From Collinsella aerofaciens (GTDB lineage: Bacteria; Actinomycetota; Coriobacteriia; Coriobacteriales; Coriobacteriaceae): a stretch of 64,000 nucleotides of DNA. The stretch is taken from the NCBI RefSeq assembly GCF_020181355.1, contig NZ_CP084004.1:1860001-1924000 (forward strand), given 5' to 3'. Numbering within the stretch: position 1 is the stretch's first letter; each line of letters starts with the position of its first letter. This document shows, in pieces, positions 9,775-19,038 of the stretch. The translations under genes were made by a program, and so were the position numbers. A model generated the notes under the pieces. That model was not told where the DNA came from, ran no database searches, and was given only the letters and a program-made list of their open reading frames with translations.

Positions 9775-11250
9775 ATGGCATCAGACGTTCGCGTCCGCTT
9801 TGCACCCTCACCGACGGGCAAGCTGCACATCGGCGGCGCCCGCACCGCTATCTATAACTGGGCTTTCGCCCGCGCAAACGGCGGCACGTTCATCCTGCGC
9901 ATCGACGACACCGACCCCACCCGCTCCACCGACGAGAACACGCAGATCATCCTGCGCGCCATGCGTTGGCTGGGCCTGGACTGGGACGAGGGTCCCGAGG
10001 TGGGCGGCGATTTTGGCCCCTACGCCCAGACCGAACGCCTGGACCTGTACAAGCAGGCTGCCCAGAAGCTTTGGGACGAGGGCAAGGCCTATCCGTGCTT
10101 CTGCACCAAGGAGCAGCTCGACGCCGATCGCAAGGCCGCGCAGGAGCGCAAGGACCCCTTCCAGGGCTATCAGCGCCGCTGCCGCGATCTTGATCCCAAG
10201 GAGGCCCGCCGCCGCATCGAGGCCGGCGAGTCCTACGTCCTGCGCATCAAGGTGCCCGAGGACCGCGGCGACGTCGTCATCCACGACGCCGTCCACGGTG
10301 AGGTGACCTTCGACGCCAAGGAGCTCGACGACTTTGTCATCTTCCGCTCCGATGGCACGCCCACGTACAACTTCGCGACCGTCGTCGACGACGCTATGAT
10401 GAAGATCACCCACGTCATCCGCGGTGACGACCACCTGTCCAACACCCCGCGTCAGGTCATGGTCTACGAGGCCCTCGGCGCGCCCGTGCCCACGTTCGCC
10501 CACATCTCCATGATCCTGGGCGCCGACGGCAAGAAACTCTCCAAGCGCCACGGCGCTACCTCGGTGGAGGAGTACCGCGACGCCGGCTACCTGTCCGACG
10601 CCTTCGTCAACTACCTGGCGCTGCTCGGCTGGTCGCTCGACGGCGAGACCACGATCATCCCGCGCGATGTCCTGGCCAGCAAGTTCTCGCTCGATCGCAT
10701 CTCCAAGAACCCGGCGACCTTTGACCCCAAGAAGCTCGATTGGGTCAACGCTGAGTACATCAATGGCATGTCCGATGCTCAGTTTGCCGACGAGATCATG
10801 GTCCCCGAGCTGCACGAGGCGGGTCTCATCGAGGGCAATGTCGAGTACGGCGAGGATTGGATCGATGCGCTTGCCGCCATCGTCAAGCCGCGCACCAAGA
10901 TGCCGACCGACGCCGTGACCGTCGCCGCTCCCATCTTCGCTACGGCCGAGACGCTCGAGTATGACGAGAAGTCCGTCAACAAGGGCCTGGCCAAGGAGGG
11001 CATGGGTGCCATTCTGGATGCCGCCAAGGCCGCGCTCGAGGGCGTGGACGAGTGGACGGCTGCCAACATCGACGCCGCGCTTGAACCGCTGCCCGAGCAG
11101 ATGGACCTTAAGAAGCGTGTGGTGTTCCAAGCCGTGCGCGTTGCCGTCTGCGGCAACATGGTGAGCCCTCCGCTGGGCGAGACCATGGCACTCGTCGGCC
11201 GCGACGACTGCCTGGCGCGCATCGACCGCGCCCGCACGATGGCGCTGTAG
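9775..11250 (+). CDS. gltX: glutamyl-tRNA synthetase
   Basis: This 491-residue class I aminoacyl-tRNA synthetase has the HIGH-type motif in APSPTGKLHIGGARTAIYNW near residue 9 and the KMSKS-type motif KKLSKRHG. It charges tRNA-Glu, and in bacteria lacking glutaminyl-tRNA synthetase also tRNA-Gln. I start it at the ATG at 9775, because GAGGAG lies 7 bases upstream and the family begins directly with the RFAPSPTG strand. The frame is open further upstream without a better start. A terminator follows at 11274. Confidence 0.96.
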   Translation: MASDVRVRFAPSPTGKLHIGGARTAIYNWAFARANGGTFILRIDDTDPTRSTDENTQIILRAMRWLGLDWDEGPEVGGDFGPYAQTERLDLYKQAAQKLWDEGKAYPCFCTKEQLDADRKAAQERKDPFQGYQRRCRDLDPKEARRRIEAGESYVLRIKVPEDRGDVVIHDAVHGEVTFDAKELDDFVIFRSDGTPTYNFATVVDDAMMKITHVIRGDDHLSNTPRQVMVYEALGAPVPTFAHISMILGADGKKLSKRHGATSVEEYRDAGYLSDAFVNYLALLGWSLDGETTIIPRDVLASKFSLDRISKNPATFDPKKLDWVNAEYINGMSDAQFADEIMVPELHEAGLIEGNVEYGEDWIDALAAIVKPRTKMPTDAVTVAAPIFATAETLEYDEKSVNKGLAKEGMGAILDAAKAALEGVDEWTAANIDAALEPLPEQMDLKKRVVFQAVRVAVCGNMVSPPLGETMALVGRDDCLARIDRARTMAL

Positions 11251-11273
11251 CAGCCGTGTAAACGCACGTATCC

Positions 11274-11307
11274 GAGCCCCGTTCACCCCGAGCGGGGCTC
11301 TTGTTTC
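11274..11307 (+). terminator. gltX terminator
   Basis: GAGCCCCG at 11274-11281 pairs with CGGGGCTC at 11293-11300, followed by TTGTTT. Confidence 0.8.
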
Positions 11308-11339
11308 TGAAGACGAATGGGATGGGAGGTGCTGGGGCC

Positions 11340-13793
11340 ATGGCCGAGCAACTGTCGCTGTTTGGTTCGCCGGAACCGGAGGAGGCTTCGAAGCCCGCGG
11401 CTCCTGCCGCCGCCCCGGCGCAGCCCGGGCCCGCACCCGAACCCGTCGCCGCCTATGCGAGCGTGGTTCTCGACATCCCGACGCGTGCGCTGTCCGAGCC
11501 GTTTGCTTACGGCATTCCGCAATCCCTCGCCAACGAGGCCCAAGTCGGGTCTACGGTCCTGGTCCATTTTGGCAACCGTGCGGCCGCGGGCTATATCATT
11601 GACATTGCGTCTGAGCTGGGCGACCTGCAAGGCAACAAGGTCCTCGATCCTGCGCGCATCAAGCCCGTCGAGGCGATTCTCAGCAAACCGCTCTTTACCG
11701 CGGAGGCTGCCCGTATCGCACGTTGGATGAGCCGCGAGTATGTCGCGACGCTTTCCGAGTGTCTGCGCCTGTTCTTGCCCCCGGGCGGCAGCCCGCGGGT
11801 GGTCAAGGGCGACGACGGCGTGTGGACGGTTGAACGTCCCGCCGTCAAGCCTATCCAAAACCGCTGGGTCATGCTCACGCCCGAGGGATTTGACTATACG
11901 CCGCCCAAAACCGCCGTTCGCCAGCGTCAGCTCATCGAGGCGCTCCAGTGCGGACCGGTCACGACGCGCGACCTCAACCTGCTCTATAACAGCATGTCGG
12001 CGACCATCAAGGCGCTCGAAAAGCGCGGCGTCGTGGTGGTAGAGGAGCGCCGTGCTTGGCGTGGCTGCAACGAGCAGACCACGCTGTCCTCGGCAAGCGG
12101 TAAGGCGCCGGTCTCCCTTACCAACGGTCAGCAACAGGCACTCGCACAGATTGAGCGCGCCCGTCTGGACGCTCATGGCGACGTGGTGCTGGTTGACGGC
12201 GTCACCGGCTCCGGCAAAACCGAGGTGTACCTCTCCGCCATCGAGCGCGTGCTAGCGGCCGGCCGTTCGGCCTGCGTGCTCGTGCCCGAGATCTCGCTGA
12301 CGGCTCAAACTGTCGGCCGCTTCCGCTCGCGCTTCGGTGAGACGGTCGCTGTATTCCATTCGCGTCTTTCTGCTGGTGAGCGTCTGGACCAGTGGGATAT
12401 GGTCGCCAGCGGTGCCGCACGTGTGGTCGTGGGCGCCCGCTCGGCGCTCTTTTGCCCGCTCAGCGACTTGGGCCTCATCATCATCGACGAGGAACATGAG
12501 ACCAGCTACAAGCAGGGTTCCAGCCCGCGCTACCACGCGCGTGAGGTGGCGGCCGAGATGGCTCGCCGCTATCGCTGCCCGCTTGTGTTGGGCTCGGCCA
12601 CGCCTTCTGCCGAGGCCCTCGACCGCTGCCGTCGCGGCATGTACAACGGTGCCACCTGGACTCGTGCCGAGATGCCCGAGCGCCCGGGACACGCCGTTCT
12701 GCCCGAGGTCCGCATTGCCGACCTGCGGCGCGAGTTTTCGCACGGCAGCCGCTCAATGTTTTCAAAGCCGCTGATGGAAGGCTTGGAACGCGTGGTTGAA
12801 CGTCGCGAGAAGGCCGTGCTGCTGCACAACCGCCGCGGTTTTGCGCCGTTCCTTATGTGCCGCGAATGCGGCTGCGTTCCCACCTGCAACCACTGCTCCA
12901 CCGCGCTCACGTATCATGAACGCACGCACACGTTGCAATGCCACACCTGCGGTTCGTCCTGGCGCGTGCAACCCTATCCGGCGCCCACGAGCCGCTGTCC
13001 CAAATGCGGCAGTCGTTATCTGGCAAAAATGGGCCTGGGCACGCAGCAGATTGAGGACGCGCTGCACCAGATGCTGCCCGAGGACGTCGCCATCATTCGC
13101 ATGGACGCCGATTCCACGCGTGGCAAGGACGCGCATAAAAAGCTGCTCGAGCAGTTCGATGCGGCCGATTGCGCGGTGCTGCTGGGTACCCAGATGATCG
13201 CCAAGGGCCTCGACTTTCCCGAGGTCACGCTCGTGGGCGTGGTCAATGCCGACTTTGCGTTAAAGCTGCCCGATTTTAGAGCGGGGGAGCGTGCCTACGA
13301 TTTGCTGGAGCAGGTCGCGGGCCGCGCCGGTCGCGGCGATCGCCCCGGTGAGGTCATCATCCAGACCTATCTGCCCAAGGACCCGGTCATTCGCGCCGTC
13401 GCCGAGCACGACCGTTCGATCTTTATCGACTACGACCTGGACCAGCGTCGCGACGCGCTGTATCCGCCGTTTGTTCGCCTGGTCAACATCTTGGTGTGGT
13501 CGGCGAACCGAGACGAAGCGCAAGACTACATCGGTCGCATCGCGAAACTCCTCAAGCGCCGCTGGCATGTCGCCGCTCCCGACTTTTTGAGGGCGGGGAG
13601 TGCTGCGCCGCAGGTGCTGGGCCCTGCTTCGTGTGTAATCGAGAGAGCAAAGGACCGTTATCGCTTCCACCTGCTTGTGAAGTCGCCCGTGGGGTACCAT
13701 GTCTCTGATGATATCGATGCCTGCCTCAAAGAGGTGGGTTCCGTGCGTGGCGTGAGCGTGAGTGTTGACGTCGACGCCTATGATTTGATGTAA
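11340..13793 (+). CDS. priA: primosomal replication-restart helicase PriA
   Basis: PriA unwinds forked DNA to reload the replisome after arrest. The 817-residue protein has an Ala/Pro-rich leader, then the 3' DNA-binding domain (YASVVLDIPTRALSEPFAYG). Next come Walker A DGVTGSGKTEVY, the DEAH-type box IIDEEHETSYKQ, and helicase motif III LGSATPS. The zinc-binding cysteines follow (CRECGCVPTCNHCSTAL; CHTCGSSW; CPKCGS), then motifs V-VI (GTQMIAKGLDFPEVTLVGV, QVAGRAGRGDRPGEV). The start at 11340 has GGGAGGT 9 bases before it. The next gene, def, follows after 18 bases, so priA-def are probably cotranscribed, a common arrangement with fmt and rsmB. Confidence 0.95.
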   Translation: MAEQLSLFGSPEPEEASKPAAPAAAPAQPGPAPEPVAAYASVVLDIPTRALSEPFAYGIPQSLANEAQVGSTVLVHFGNRAAAGYIIDIASELGDLQGNKVLDPARIKPVEAILSKPLFTAEAARIARWMSREYVATLSECLRLFLPPGGSPRVVKGDDGVWTVERPAVKPIQNRWVMLTPEGFDYTPPKTAVRQRQLIEALQCGPVTTRDLNLLYNSMSATIKALEKRGVVVVEERRAWRGCNEQTTLSSASGKAPVSLTNGQQQALAQIERARLDAHGDVVLVDGVTGSGKTEVYLSAIERVLAAGRSACVLVPEISLTAQTVGRFRSRFGETVAVFHSRLSAGERLDQWDMVASGAARVVVGARSALFCPLSDLGLIIIDEEHETSYKQGSSPRYHAREVAAEMARRYRCPLVLGSATPSAEALDRCRRGMYNGATWTRAEMPERPGHAVLPEVRIADLRREFSHGSRSMFSKPLMEGLERVVERREKAVLLHNRRGFAPFLMCRECGCVPTCNHCSTALTYHERTHTLQCHTCGSSWRVQPYPAPTSRCPKCGSRYLAKMGLGTQQIEDALHQMLPEDVAIIRMDADSTRGKDAHKKLLEQFDAADCAVLLGTQMIAKGLDFPEVTLVGVVNADFALKLPDFRAGERAYDLLEQVAGRAGRGDRPGEVIIQTYLPKDPVIRAVAEHDRSIFIDYDLDQRRDALYPPFVRLVNILVWSANRDEAQDYIGRIAKLLKRRWHVAAPDFLRAGSAAPQVLGPASCVIERAKDRYRFHLLVKSPVGYHVSDDIDACLKEVGSVRGVSVSVDVDAYDLM

Positions 13794-13811
13794 CAACCCG
13801 AAAGGATGGCC

Positions 13812-14348
13812 ATGGAAGCCAACGGAATCGTACTGTCGCCCGACCCTCGTCTGCGCCAGGAGTGCGCTGTCATCGAGGAAATCACCCCAGCGATCGAGGC
13901 GCTTGCCGAGAAGATGAAGAAGATGATGTTCGAGAACGGCGGCTGCGGCCTGGCTGCTCCGCAGATCGGCGAGCTCATCCAACTCGTCACCATCGACTGC
14001 GATTACAGCGACAAGAACGACTATGACCCGTACGTGCTCATCAACCCTGTCATTGTTGAGCAGAGCGACCATCTGGTGCCGTTTAGCGAGGGCTGCCTGT
14101 CCATTCCCGGCATTAGCTGCGAGATCGAGCGTCCCGACCATGTCGTCGTCGAGGCGTATGACCTGGATGCCAGCCTGATTCGCTACGAGGCCTCGGGCGA
14201 TCTGTTCTGCGTGTGCCTACAGCACGAGATCGATCACCTGCACGGCAACACCATGTTCGAGCGACTCAAGCCCATGCAGAGGCTCAAGGCCGTCAAGGAG
14301 TACCAGGACGCCCTGGCCCGCGGCGCTCGACCGGGCGAGACGGAGTAG
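13812..14348 (+). CDS. def: peptide deformylase
   Basis: This 178-residue metalloenzyme removes the N-formyl group from new proteins. All three family motifs are present: GGCGLAAPQIG (motif 1), EGCLSIPG with the metal-binding Cys (motif 2), and QHEIDHLHG with two metal-binding His and the catalytic Glu (motif 3). AAAGGATGG precedes the ATG at 13812; an ATG at 13806 is too close to this site. It sits between priA and fmt, the partner that formylates the initiator tRNA. Confidence 0.95.
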   Translation: MEANGIVLSPDPRLRQECAVIEEITPAIEALAEKMKKMMFENGGCGLAAPQIGELIQLVTIDCDYSDKNDYDPYVLINPVIVEQSDHLVPFSEGCLSIPGISCEIERPDHVVVEAYDLDASLIRYEASGDLFCVCLQHEIDHLHGNTMFERLKPMQRLKAVKEYQDALARGARPGETE

Positions 14349-14356
14349 GTTTGTCC

Positions 14357-14452
14357 GTCCCCGGGGCACCCGCCTATATCATCCCGTGCTCAAACATTCT
14401 CGCTGCGCTGCGAAACTGCGCGCGGGACGATATAGACGGGTGCCCCGGGGAC
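14357..14452. repeat. long inverted repeat between def and fmt
   Basis: Thirty-base arms (14357-14386 and 14423-14452, starting GTCCCCGGGGCACCCG) match inverted with two mismatches. It begins 9 bases after the def stop and separates def from fmt, whose start is at 14669. The rest of the 320-base gap (14453-14668) is T-rich with no gene that I can support. The element may end transcription of priA-def, leaving fmt-rsmB with their own promoter. Confidence 0.7.
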
Positions 14453-14668
14453 TACGTTAACGCTGCTTGTCTCGCCCGGGTGCCGTGGGCCAGGGAGGGG
14501 CGTCTTCGCTGATAATTGCTTTGTTGGAAGAGCTGCTTTTATTGCGGCTCTTTCTTTGGTTTTGGGTATATTTGTTCTTGTTGAAATGTTATTGCGGATG
14601 GGCTGGGTACTTGGCTTTCCGCTGTTATTTGTAGCCGTCTCGGCTTTGGTTGAGGGGAGACGTTCTCT

Positions 14669-15589
14669 ATGCGTATTGTGTTTATGGGTACGCCTGATTT
14701 TGCTGTGCCTTCGTTGGCTTCGCTTGTTGAGGCTGGGAACGAGATTGCGCTTGTCATTACTCGTCCTGATGCTGTTCGTGGGCGTGGTAAGAAGCTTGAG
14801 CCTTCTCCCGTTAAGGCCAAGGCGCTTGAGCTGGGGTTGCCGGTTGTTGAGGCTAATCGTATGACGCCGGAGGTTGTTGAGGCGCTCCAGGCTGCGCAGG
14901 CTGATATTTTCTGTGTGGCTGCCTATGGCTGCATTTTGCCCGATGAGGTGCTGCATATGGCGCCGCTCGGTATTGTGAATGTTCACGCTTCGCTGCTGCC
15001 GCGTTGGCGTGGCGCTGCTCCTATTCAGCGTGCCATTCTTGCTGGTGACGATGTTGCCGGCGTTTCCATTATGCGTATTGGACATGGCGTGGATACCGGC
15101 GCTTATTGCGCGCAGGCCTCGACCTCGGTTGCCGGTAAGCATGCCGAGGCACTGACGATGGAGCTTGGCCAGCTGGGCGGTAATCTGCTGGCCGATACGC
15201 TGCCCGCGCTTGCCGATGACACGGCGGTGTGGACCGAGCAGGATGAGTCCCTTGTCACGCATGCTGCCAAGATTTCTAAGCAGGAGATGCGTTTGGATCC
15301 TCAGATGTCGGCGCTCGATTGCGTGCGTCATGTCCTGGCTTCGTCTGACACCGCACCCGCCCGTTGTGTGATTGCCGGCAAGACGGTTCGCGTGCTCGAT
15401 GCTGCGCCGGCTGATGTGTCGCTTGGCGAGGGCACTGTTGCCGTCAAGAGCAAGCGTGTCTACCTGGGGCTTTCCGATGGTGCGGTTGAGCTGCTCGAGG
15501 TTAAGCCCGATGGCAAGCGTGCCATGGCTGCTTCTGCCTGGGCTGCCGGCCTGCAGGGTGCCGATCTGACGTGGGGTGTTTTGTCATGA
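14669..15589 (+). CDS. fmt: methionyl-tRNA formyltransferase
   Basis: The 306-residue enzyme uses 10-formyltetrahydrofolate to formylate Met-tRNA for initiation. It starts RIVFMGTPDFAVPSL. It contains GRGKKLEPSPVKAKALELGL, the catalytic-site region NVHASLLPRWRGAAPIQRAI (with the Asn and His of the active site) and VDTGAYCAQ, then the C-terminal OB-like domain. GAGGGGAGACG precedes the ATG. It overlaps rsmB by 4 bases (ATGA), so the pair is coupled. This gene and rsmB use more T-ending codons than priA and gltX nearby. Confidence 0.95.
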   Translation: MRIVFMGTPDFAVPSLASLVEAGNEIALVITRPDAVRGRGKKLEPSPVKAKALELGLPVVEANRMTPEVVEALQAAQADIFCVAAYGCILPDEVLHMAPLGIVNVHASLLPRWRGAAPIQRAILAGDDVAGVSIMRIGHGVDTGAYCAQASTSVAGKHAEALTMELGQLGGNLLADTLPALADDTAVWTEQDESLVTHAAKISKQEMRLDPQMSALDCVRHVLASSDTAPARCVIAGKTVRVLDAAPADVSLGEGTVAVKSKRVYLGLSDGAVELLEVKPDGKRAMAASAWAAGLQGADLTWGVLS

Positions 15590-16986
15590 GCAAGCTTTCC
15601 CCCGCGCGCAAGCTTGCGCTCGATGTGTTGATGGAGGCCGATCGCCGCGGTATGTACGCACGCGACGTGCTCTCTGCCCGCGCTACAGCTAAGGCCATTG
15701 ACCAGCGCGATTCTGCTTTTGCGGCTCGTTTGGCACTTGGTGTTGCAGCCACCCAGGGCATTTTGGACGAGCTGCTCGACCAGTTTCTCGATAAACCCAA
15801 AAAGGTCGCGCCGCGTGTTCGCATGGCGCTTCGCATCTCGGCCTTTGAGATGCTCTACCTGCATACGCCTGGCCGCGTTGCGGTGAGTCAGGGCGTTGAG
15901 CTGGTGCGCAGCGGAGCTAAGTCTGCCGCCGGTTTGGCCAATGCCGTGCTGCATAAGGTCGCGGACAACGTCGAGGACTTTGCCACTGCGGCGGATGCCG
16001 ATGAGTCCGAGCGCCGATTGGTTCGTCTGTCGCGCCTGTTGGGTCTGCCGCGTTGGCTGTGCGCTCGTATTATGGCTTCGTTTGACACACCGGAGGGCGC
16101 GCTTAGCTTTGCCGGTAATCTGGCCCCCGCTCCGCTGGCCCTGCATGAGAACGCCTTTGCGACCAAGCCCGATCCGTATATCTCGCAGTTTGTTGCGCCT
16201 GTGTTCCCGGGTTGCCATGCGCCGGTCGATGCACAGGCCACAGTTGCGTCGGGTGTGTTTGAACGCGCGGCGGCCGTGGCCTCGGACCTTAACGCTCAGC
16301 TCATCGCTACTGCGGCTACTCGTCCCGGGCGCTGCCTAGAGATTGGCGCCGGTCGTGGTACCAAGACGTATGTGATGATGTGCCAGGCTAAGCGTGCCGG
16401 CTACGACCGTCAGCACACTGCACTCGATTTGCACGATCGCAAGTGTGATCAGAATCTTGCGCGCCTGCATAAGGCTGGTATCAAGGGCGTTCGTACCGTC
16501 TCGGGTGATGCGTGCGAGCTCGATACGGTCCTCACGTCGTTCGATGCGATGCTTGGTAAACCCGTTCTGTTCGATACGGTGTTTATCGATGCCCCGTGCT
16601 CGGGTACCGGCACCATGCGCCGTCATCCTGAGATTCCGTGGCGCTTGACCGAAAAGGACGTGACGGTTGAGCTTCCTAAACTGCAGCAGACGATGCTCAA
16701 GGAAGCCGCCGCGCGCGTGGCTGCCGGCGGTGAGCTTATCTATGCCACCTGCTCGGTTTTTGCTGAGGAGAACACTCAGGTCGTGGATGCCTTCCTGGCT
16801 TCTCCCGAGGGTGCCGGCTTTACCGTGGCGCCGCTCTCCGAGGCGCAAATCCTGCAGCTGCCCGAGTTTGCCCAGGCTAAGAAACTCGTCTCCGTCCGCC
16901 AGAACGCTCGAGGCCTCTTCCAAAGCGTGCCGGTAAACGCCGACTCCTACGACGGCCACTTCTGCGCCCGCCTGGTCCACAAGTAA
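15586..16986 (+). CDS. rsmB: 16S rRNA (cytosine967-C5)-methyltransferase
   Basis: The 466-residue protein has the N-terminal NusB-like RNA-binding domain (about residues 5-150) and a C-terminal SAM-dependent methyltransferase. The SAM loop is EIGAGRGTKTYVMM, the motif IV cysteine is in DAPCSGTGTMRRHPE, and the catalytic Cys is in YATCSVFAEEN. It methylates helix 31 of 16S rRNA. The ATG overlaps the fmt stop, giving the usual fmt-rsmB pair. A palindromic repeat follows 6 bases after the stop. Confidence 0.93.
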   Translation: MSKLSPARKLALDVLMEADRRGMYARDVLSARATAKAIDQRDSAFAARLALGVAATQGILDELLDQFLDKPKKVAPRVRMALRISAFEMLYLHTPGRVAVSQGVELVRSGAKSAAGLANAVLHKVADNVEDFATAADADESERRLVRLSRLLGLPRWLCARIMASFDTPEGALSFAGNLAPAPLALHENAFATKPDPYISQFVAPVFPGCHAPVDAQATVASGVFERAAAVASDLNAQLIATAATRPGRCLEIGAGRGTKTYVMMCQAKRAGYDRQHTALDLHDRKCDQNLARLHKAGIKGVRTVSGDACELDTVLTSFDAMLGKPVLFDTVFIDAPCSGTGTMRRHPEIPWRLTEKDVTVELPKLQQTMLKEAAARVAAGGELIYATCSVFAEENTQVVDAFLASPEGAGFTVAPLSEAQILQLPEFAQAKKLVSVRQNARGLFQSVPVNADSYDGHFCARLVHK

Positions 16987-16991
16987 CAACT

Positions 16992-17059
16992 AAGTTGCAG
17001 TGAAATAGGGATTGAATAGCGGCTTCTACCCACCAAACAGTCCCTATTTCACCGCAACT
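16992..17059. repeat. dispersed palindromic repeat, copy 2
   Basis: AAGTTGCAGTGAAATAGGGA on the left and TCCCTATTTCACCGCAACT on the right are inverted arms of about 20 bases. The outer arms and CAGTCCCTA match copy 1 at 737-805, while the loop differs. It lies just after rsmB and can fold into a terminator-like hairpin without a T-run. Confidence 0.75.
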
Positions 17060-17176
17060 CATAAGGAAGATTTTTCTGGAACTGGGATTAATAAATGGGG
17101 TATGAAAGTAAGCGGTTGGGTTTGGTAAGTTTCTGGATGCATGAACCGCTCGCAGATTTAATATTGAGGGGTTAAA

Positions 17177-17443
17177 ATGAACGAACTTAATAGTGACAAG
17201 ATTGACAATCCTGAAGATAATACTCAGGAAAATGAAGAGGTTGAGAATTCTTCGATTAAAAAGCGGGTAATTATTGGTGCCGGTATTGTTGCTCTGCTCA
17301 TTGCTGGTTGTGTCGGTGGTTATGCTGATTACAATTACAAACAAGCATGTAGTGAACATAATCAGCAGGTTGAAGTTTTGTATTCAAAGGCTAGCGATAG
17401 TGTTGCTGCCTTTAAGGCTGATCCTGGGTTACTAACTTTTGAG
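17177..17443 (+). pseudogene. membrane-anchored protein, N-terminal part cut by IS30 element
   Basis: The AT-rich gene encodes an acidic cytoplasmic head, then one membrane helix (VIIGAGIVALLIAGCVGGYA, about residues 35-54), then an extracellular start. After residue 89 (LTFE) the IS30-family element interrupts it and the frame stops within 2 codons (GLY then stop). The other part resumes at 19078 in the same frame (QRLDTIKN). If one 13-bp duplication and the element are removed, an intact protein of 311 residues is restored. Base composition differs sharply from the neighbours. I do not recognise the family. Confidence 0.8.
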
Positions 17444-17668
17444 GGTTGATTTTCAATCTCAACGCAACAGCCTGAACGGGCCCCGCGTTTCCGCAGCTAG
17501 CGCAACGCGGAAATAGCCCCCGGCACCTGCTCGTCGCCTCGTTTCCGCAGGTGGAGAGGCTGTGGAGGCCGGTGCCCCCATGCCGCCGCCGCATGCTCCG
17601 CCAGCCCGCCGCGCAGCCGTTCCGGACTCAGCGCAACGGGCCCTCCGGCCCATGTCCCGGCCCGCCGC

Positions 17669-18931
17669 CTATCCCGCCAGCGGCCCCTCGCCCCTCGCGG
17701 CCCTGGCCCTGTCGATGCAGCCGGGCGTGAGGTCGAGCTCGCCGGGCGCCAGCTCCTCTATCCCGAACGCGTCCATGAGGGCGGAGGCGTCCTCCCCGAG
17801 GGCCGCCCGCAGCACGCGCGCCGGCGTCAGGAACCCGAGCGCCCCCCTCGGCTCGGAGTTCACCTGCGACATGAGCAGCGCGCAGTCCGCCGCCGTCAGC
17901 CGGTCGAACCTGGCCCCTGCGCCCTTGGGCAGCAGCTTCCTGATCTCCACGTGGTTCTTCTCGCACGCGCCCTTCTGCTGGCTCTGCCGGGGGTCGCAGT
18001 AGAAGAGCCTGGTCTCGCCGTCCCGCTCGCCGAACAGCGCCGCGATGGCGCCCTCGTCGGCGAACTCGCTCCCGTTGTCGGTGAGCACGGCGCCGAAGGC
18101 GCGCCTCGCGCCGTCCTCGCCGAGGACCCCGCGCAGGGAGGAGAGCGCCGCCAGGACCGAGGCGCACGTGCCGTCCGGCAGCGGCAGGGCCAGCTGGAAG
18201 CGGCTCGGGCGGTGCAGGAGCGTGAGGAGCCTGGCGGAGTCGCCCCTGGGGCCCTCGACGGTGTCCATCTCCCAGGCCGCGGCGCAGGCGTCCTCGCCGA
18301 GCGCGAGGAACGACGCGTGCGACCTGCGCGCCGAGTGGGACGTCGCCCTCTTCGGGGCCCGGCGCGACCTCGGCCTGTAGCCGACCTTGCGCCTGAGCTC
18401 CATGTTCGTCATGCCGTCGTAGCCGGCGTCCACCCACCTGTAGACGGTGGAGGCGCTGAGCCCGGGGGTCGTCGCCGCTATCTGCTGCGGGGAGAGCCCG
18501 CGCGCGAGCCCGTCCCTGATGGCCGCTAGCTTGGCGGCGGCGCCCTCCTCGGTCTCGTCGATCCCGGACCTGCTCGCCGAGAGCTCGGCGTCGGCCGCCT
18601 CCTGCGCCCTCCTGGCGCTGTAGAACACCCTGGGCCTCCTCGAGCAGCCGTAGCCCCTCCTGTGCGAGCAGCCGTTGCAGCACCTCGGCCACGCGGAGAG
18701 CCTGGGGCAGGCCCCCGACAGGTCCGCGGGCGCGGGCTCGCCGTAGCGCGAGCGCGGCGCGGTGACGTAGCGGTGCGCCGCCACCTCCCTGGTCACGGTC
18801 GACGGCGACCTGCCGAGCTCCGCGGCGATCTCGCGGGCGCTGCGGTTGCGGTCGAGCATCCTCTCGACCGTGTTCCTCTCGTGCCTCGTGAGCCTCCCGT
18901 ACGACCTTCCGGACGGCTTGGGTCTGGACAT
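17669..18931 (-). CDS. IS30-family transposase
   Basis: The 420-residue protein has an N-terminal helix-turn-helix (YGRLTRHERNTVERMLDRNR, then AREIAAELGRSPSTVTREV). A Cys-rich stretch follows (CPRLSAWPRCCNGCSHRRGYGC), then a second helix-turn-helix (LSPQQIAATTPGLSASTVYRW). The DDE catalytic core has WEMDTVEG (first Asp), LTDNGSEF (second Asp), and CDPRQSQQKGACEKNHVEIR (Glu). These are IS30 hallmarks. The frame is intact and the element ends are present, so it may be active. It is encoded opposite to the gene it interrupts. Confidence 0.93.
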   Translation of the reverse strand: MSRPKPSGRSYGRLTRHERNTVERMLDRNRSAREIAAELGRSPSTVTREVAAHRYVTAPRSRYGEPAPADLSGACPRLSAWPRCCNGCSHRRGYGCSRRPRVFYSARRAQEAADAELSASRSGIDETEEGAAAKLAAIRDGLARGLSPQQIAATTPGLSASTVYRWVDAGYDGMTNMELRRKVGYRPRSRRAPKRATSHSARRSHASFLALGEDACAAAWEMDTVEGPRGDSARLLTLLHRPSRFQLALPLPDGTCASVLAALSSLRGVLGEDGARRAFGAVLTDNGSEFADEGAIAALFGERDGETRLFYCDPRQSQQKGACEKNHVEIRKLLPKGAGARFDRLTAADCALLMSQVNSEPRGALGFLTPARVLRAALGEDASALMDAFGIEELAPGELDLTPGCIDRARAARGEGPLAG

Positions 18932-18996
18932 GCCGGCCTCCCTCCATCGCGGGCCGGGGGATTCCGGCCCCTCTGGGGTTGCCTACCCGGATTCGC

Positions 18997-19038
18997 GCCT
19001 CAGGACTCAGCGCAACGCGTTGCGCTGAGTCCTGAGGC
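18997..19038. repeat. 42-bp perfect palindrome inside the IS30 element
   Basis: The arm GCCTCAGGACTCAGCGCAAC followed by G is repeated inverted with no loop, centred between 19017 and 19018. It lies between the transposase start (18931) and the element's end (19064), so it could control transposase expression or bind the transposase. Part of the arm recurs at 17624-17638 near the other end. Confidence 0.9.

Noticed and set aside
9808-11436. 542-codon minus-strand frame opposite gltX
   Set aside because: It is a shadow of a conserved synthetase gene; composition and lack of a ribosome site argue against it.
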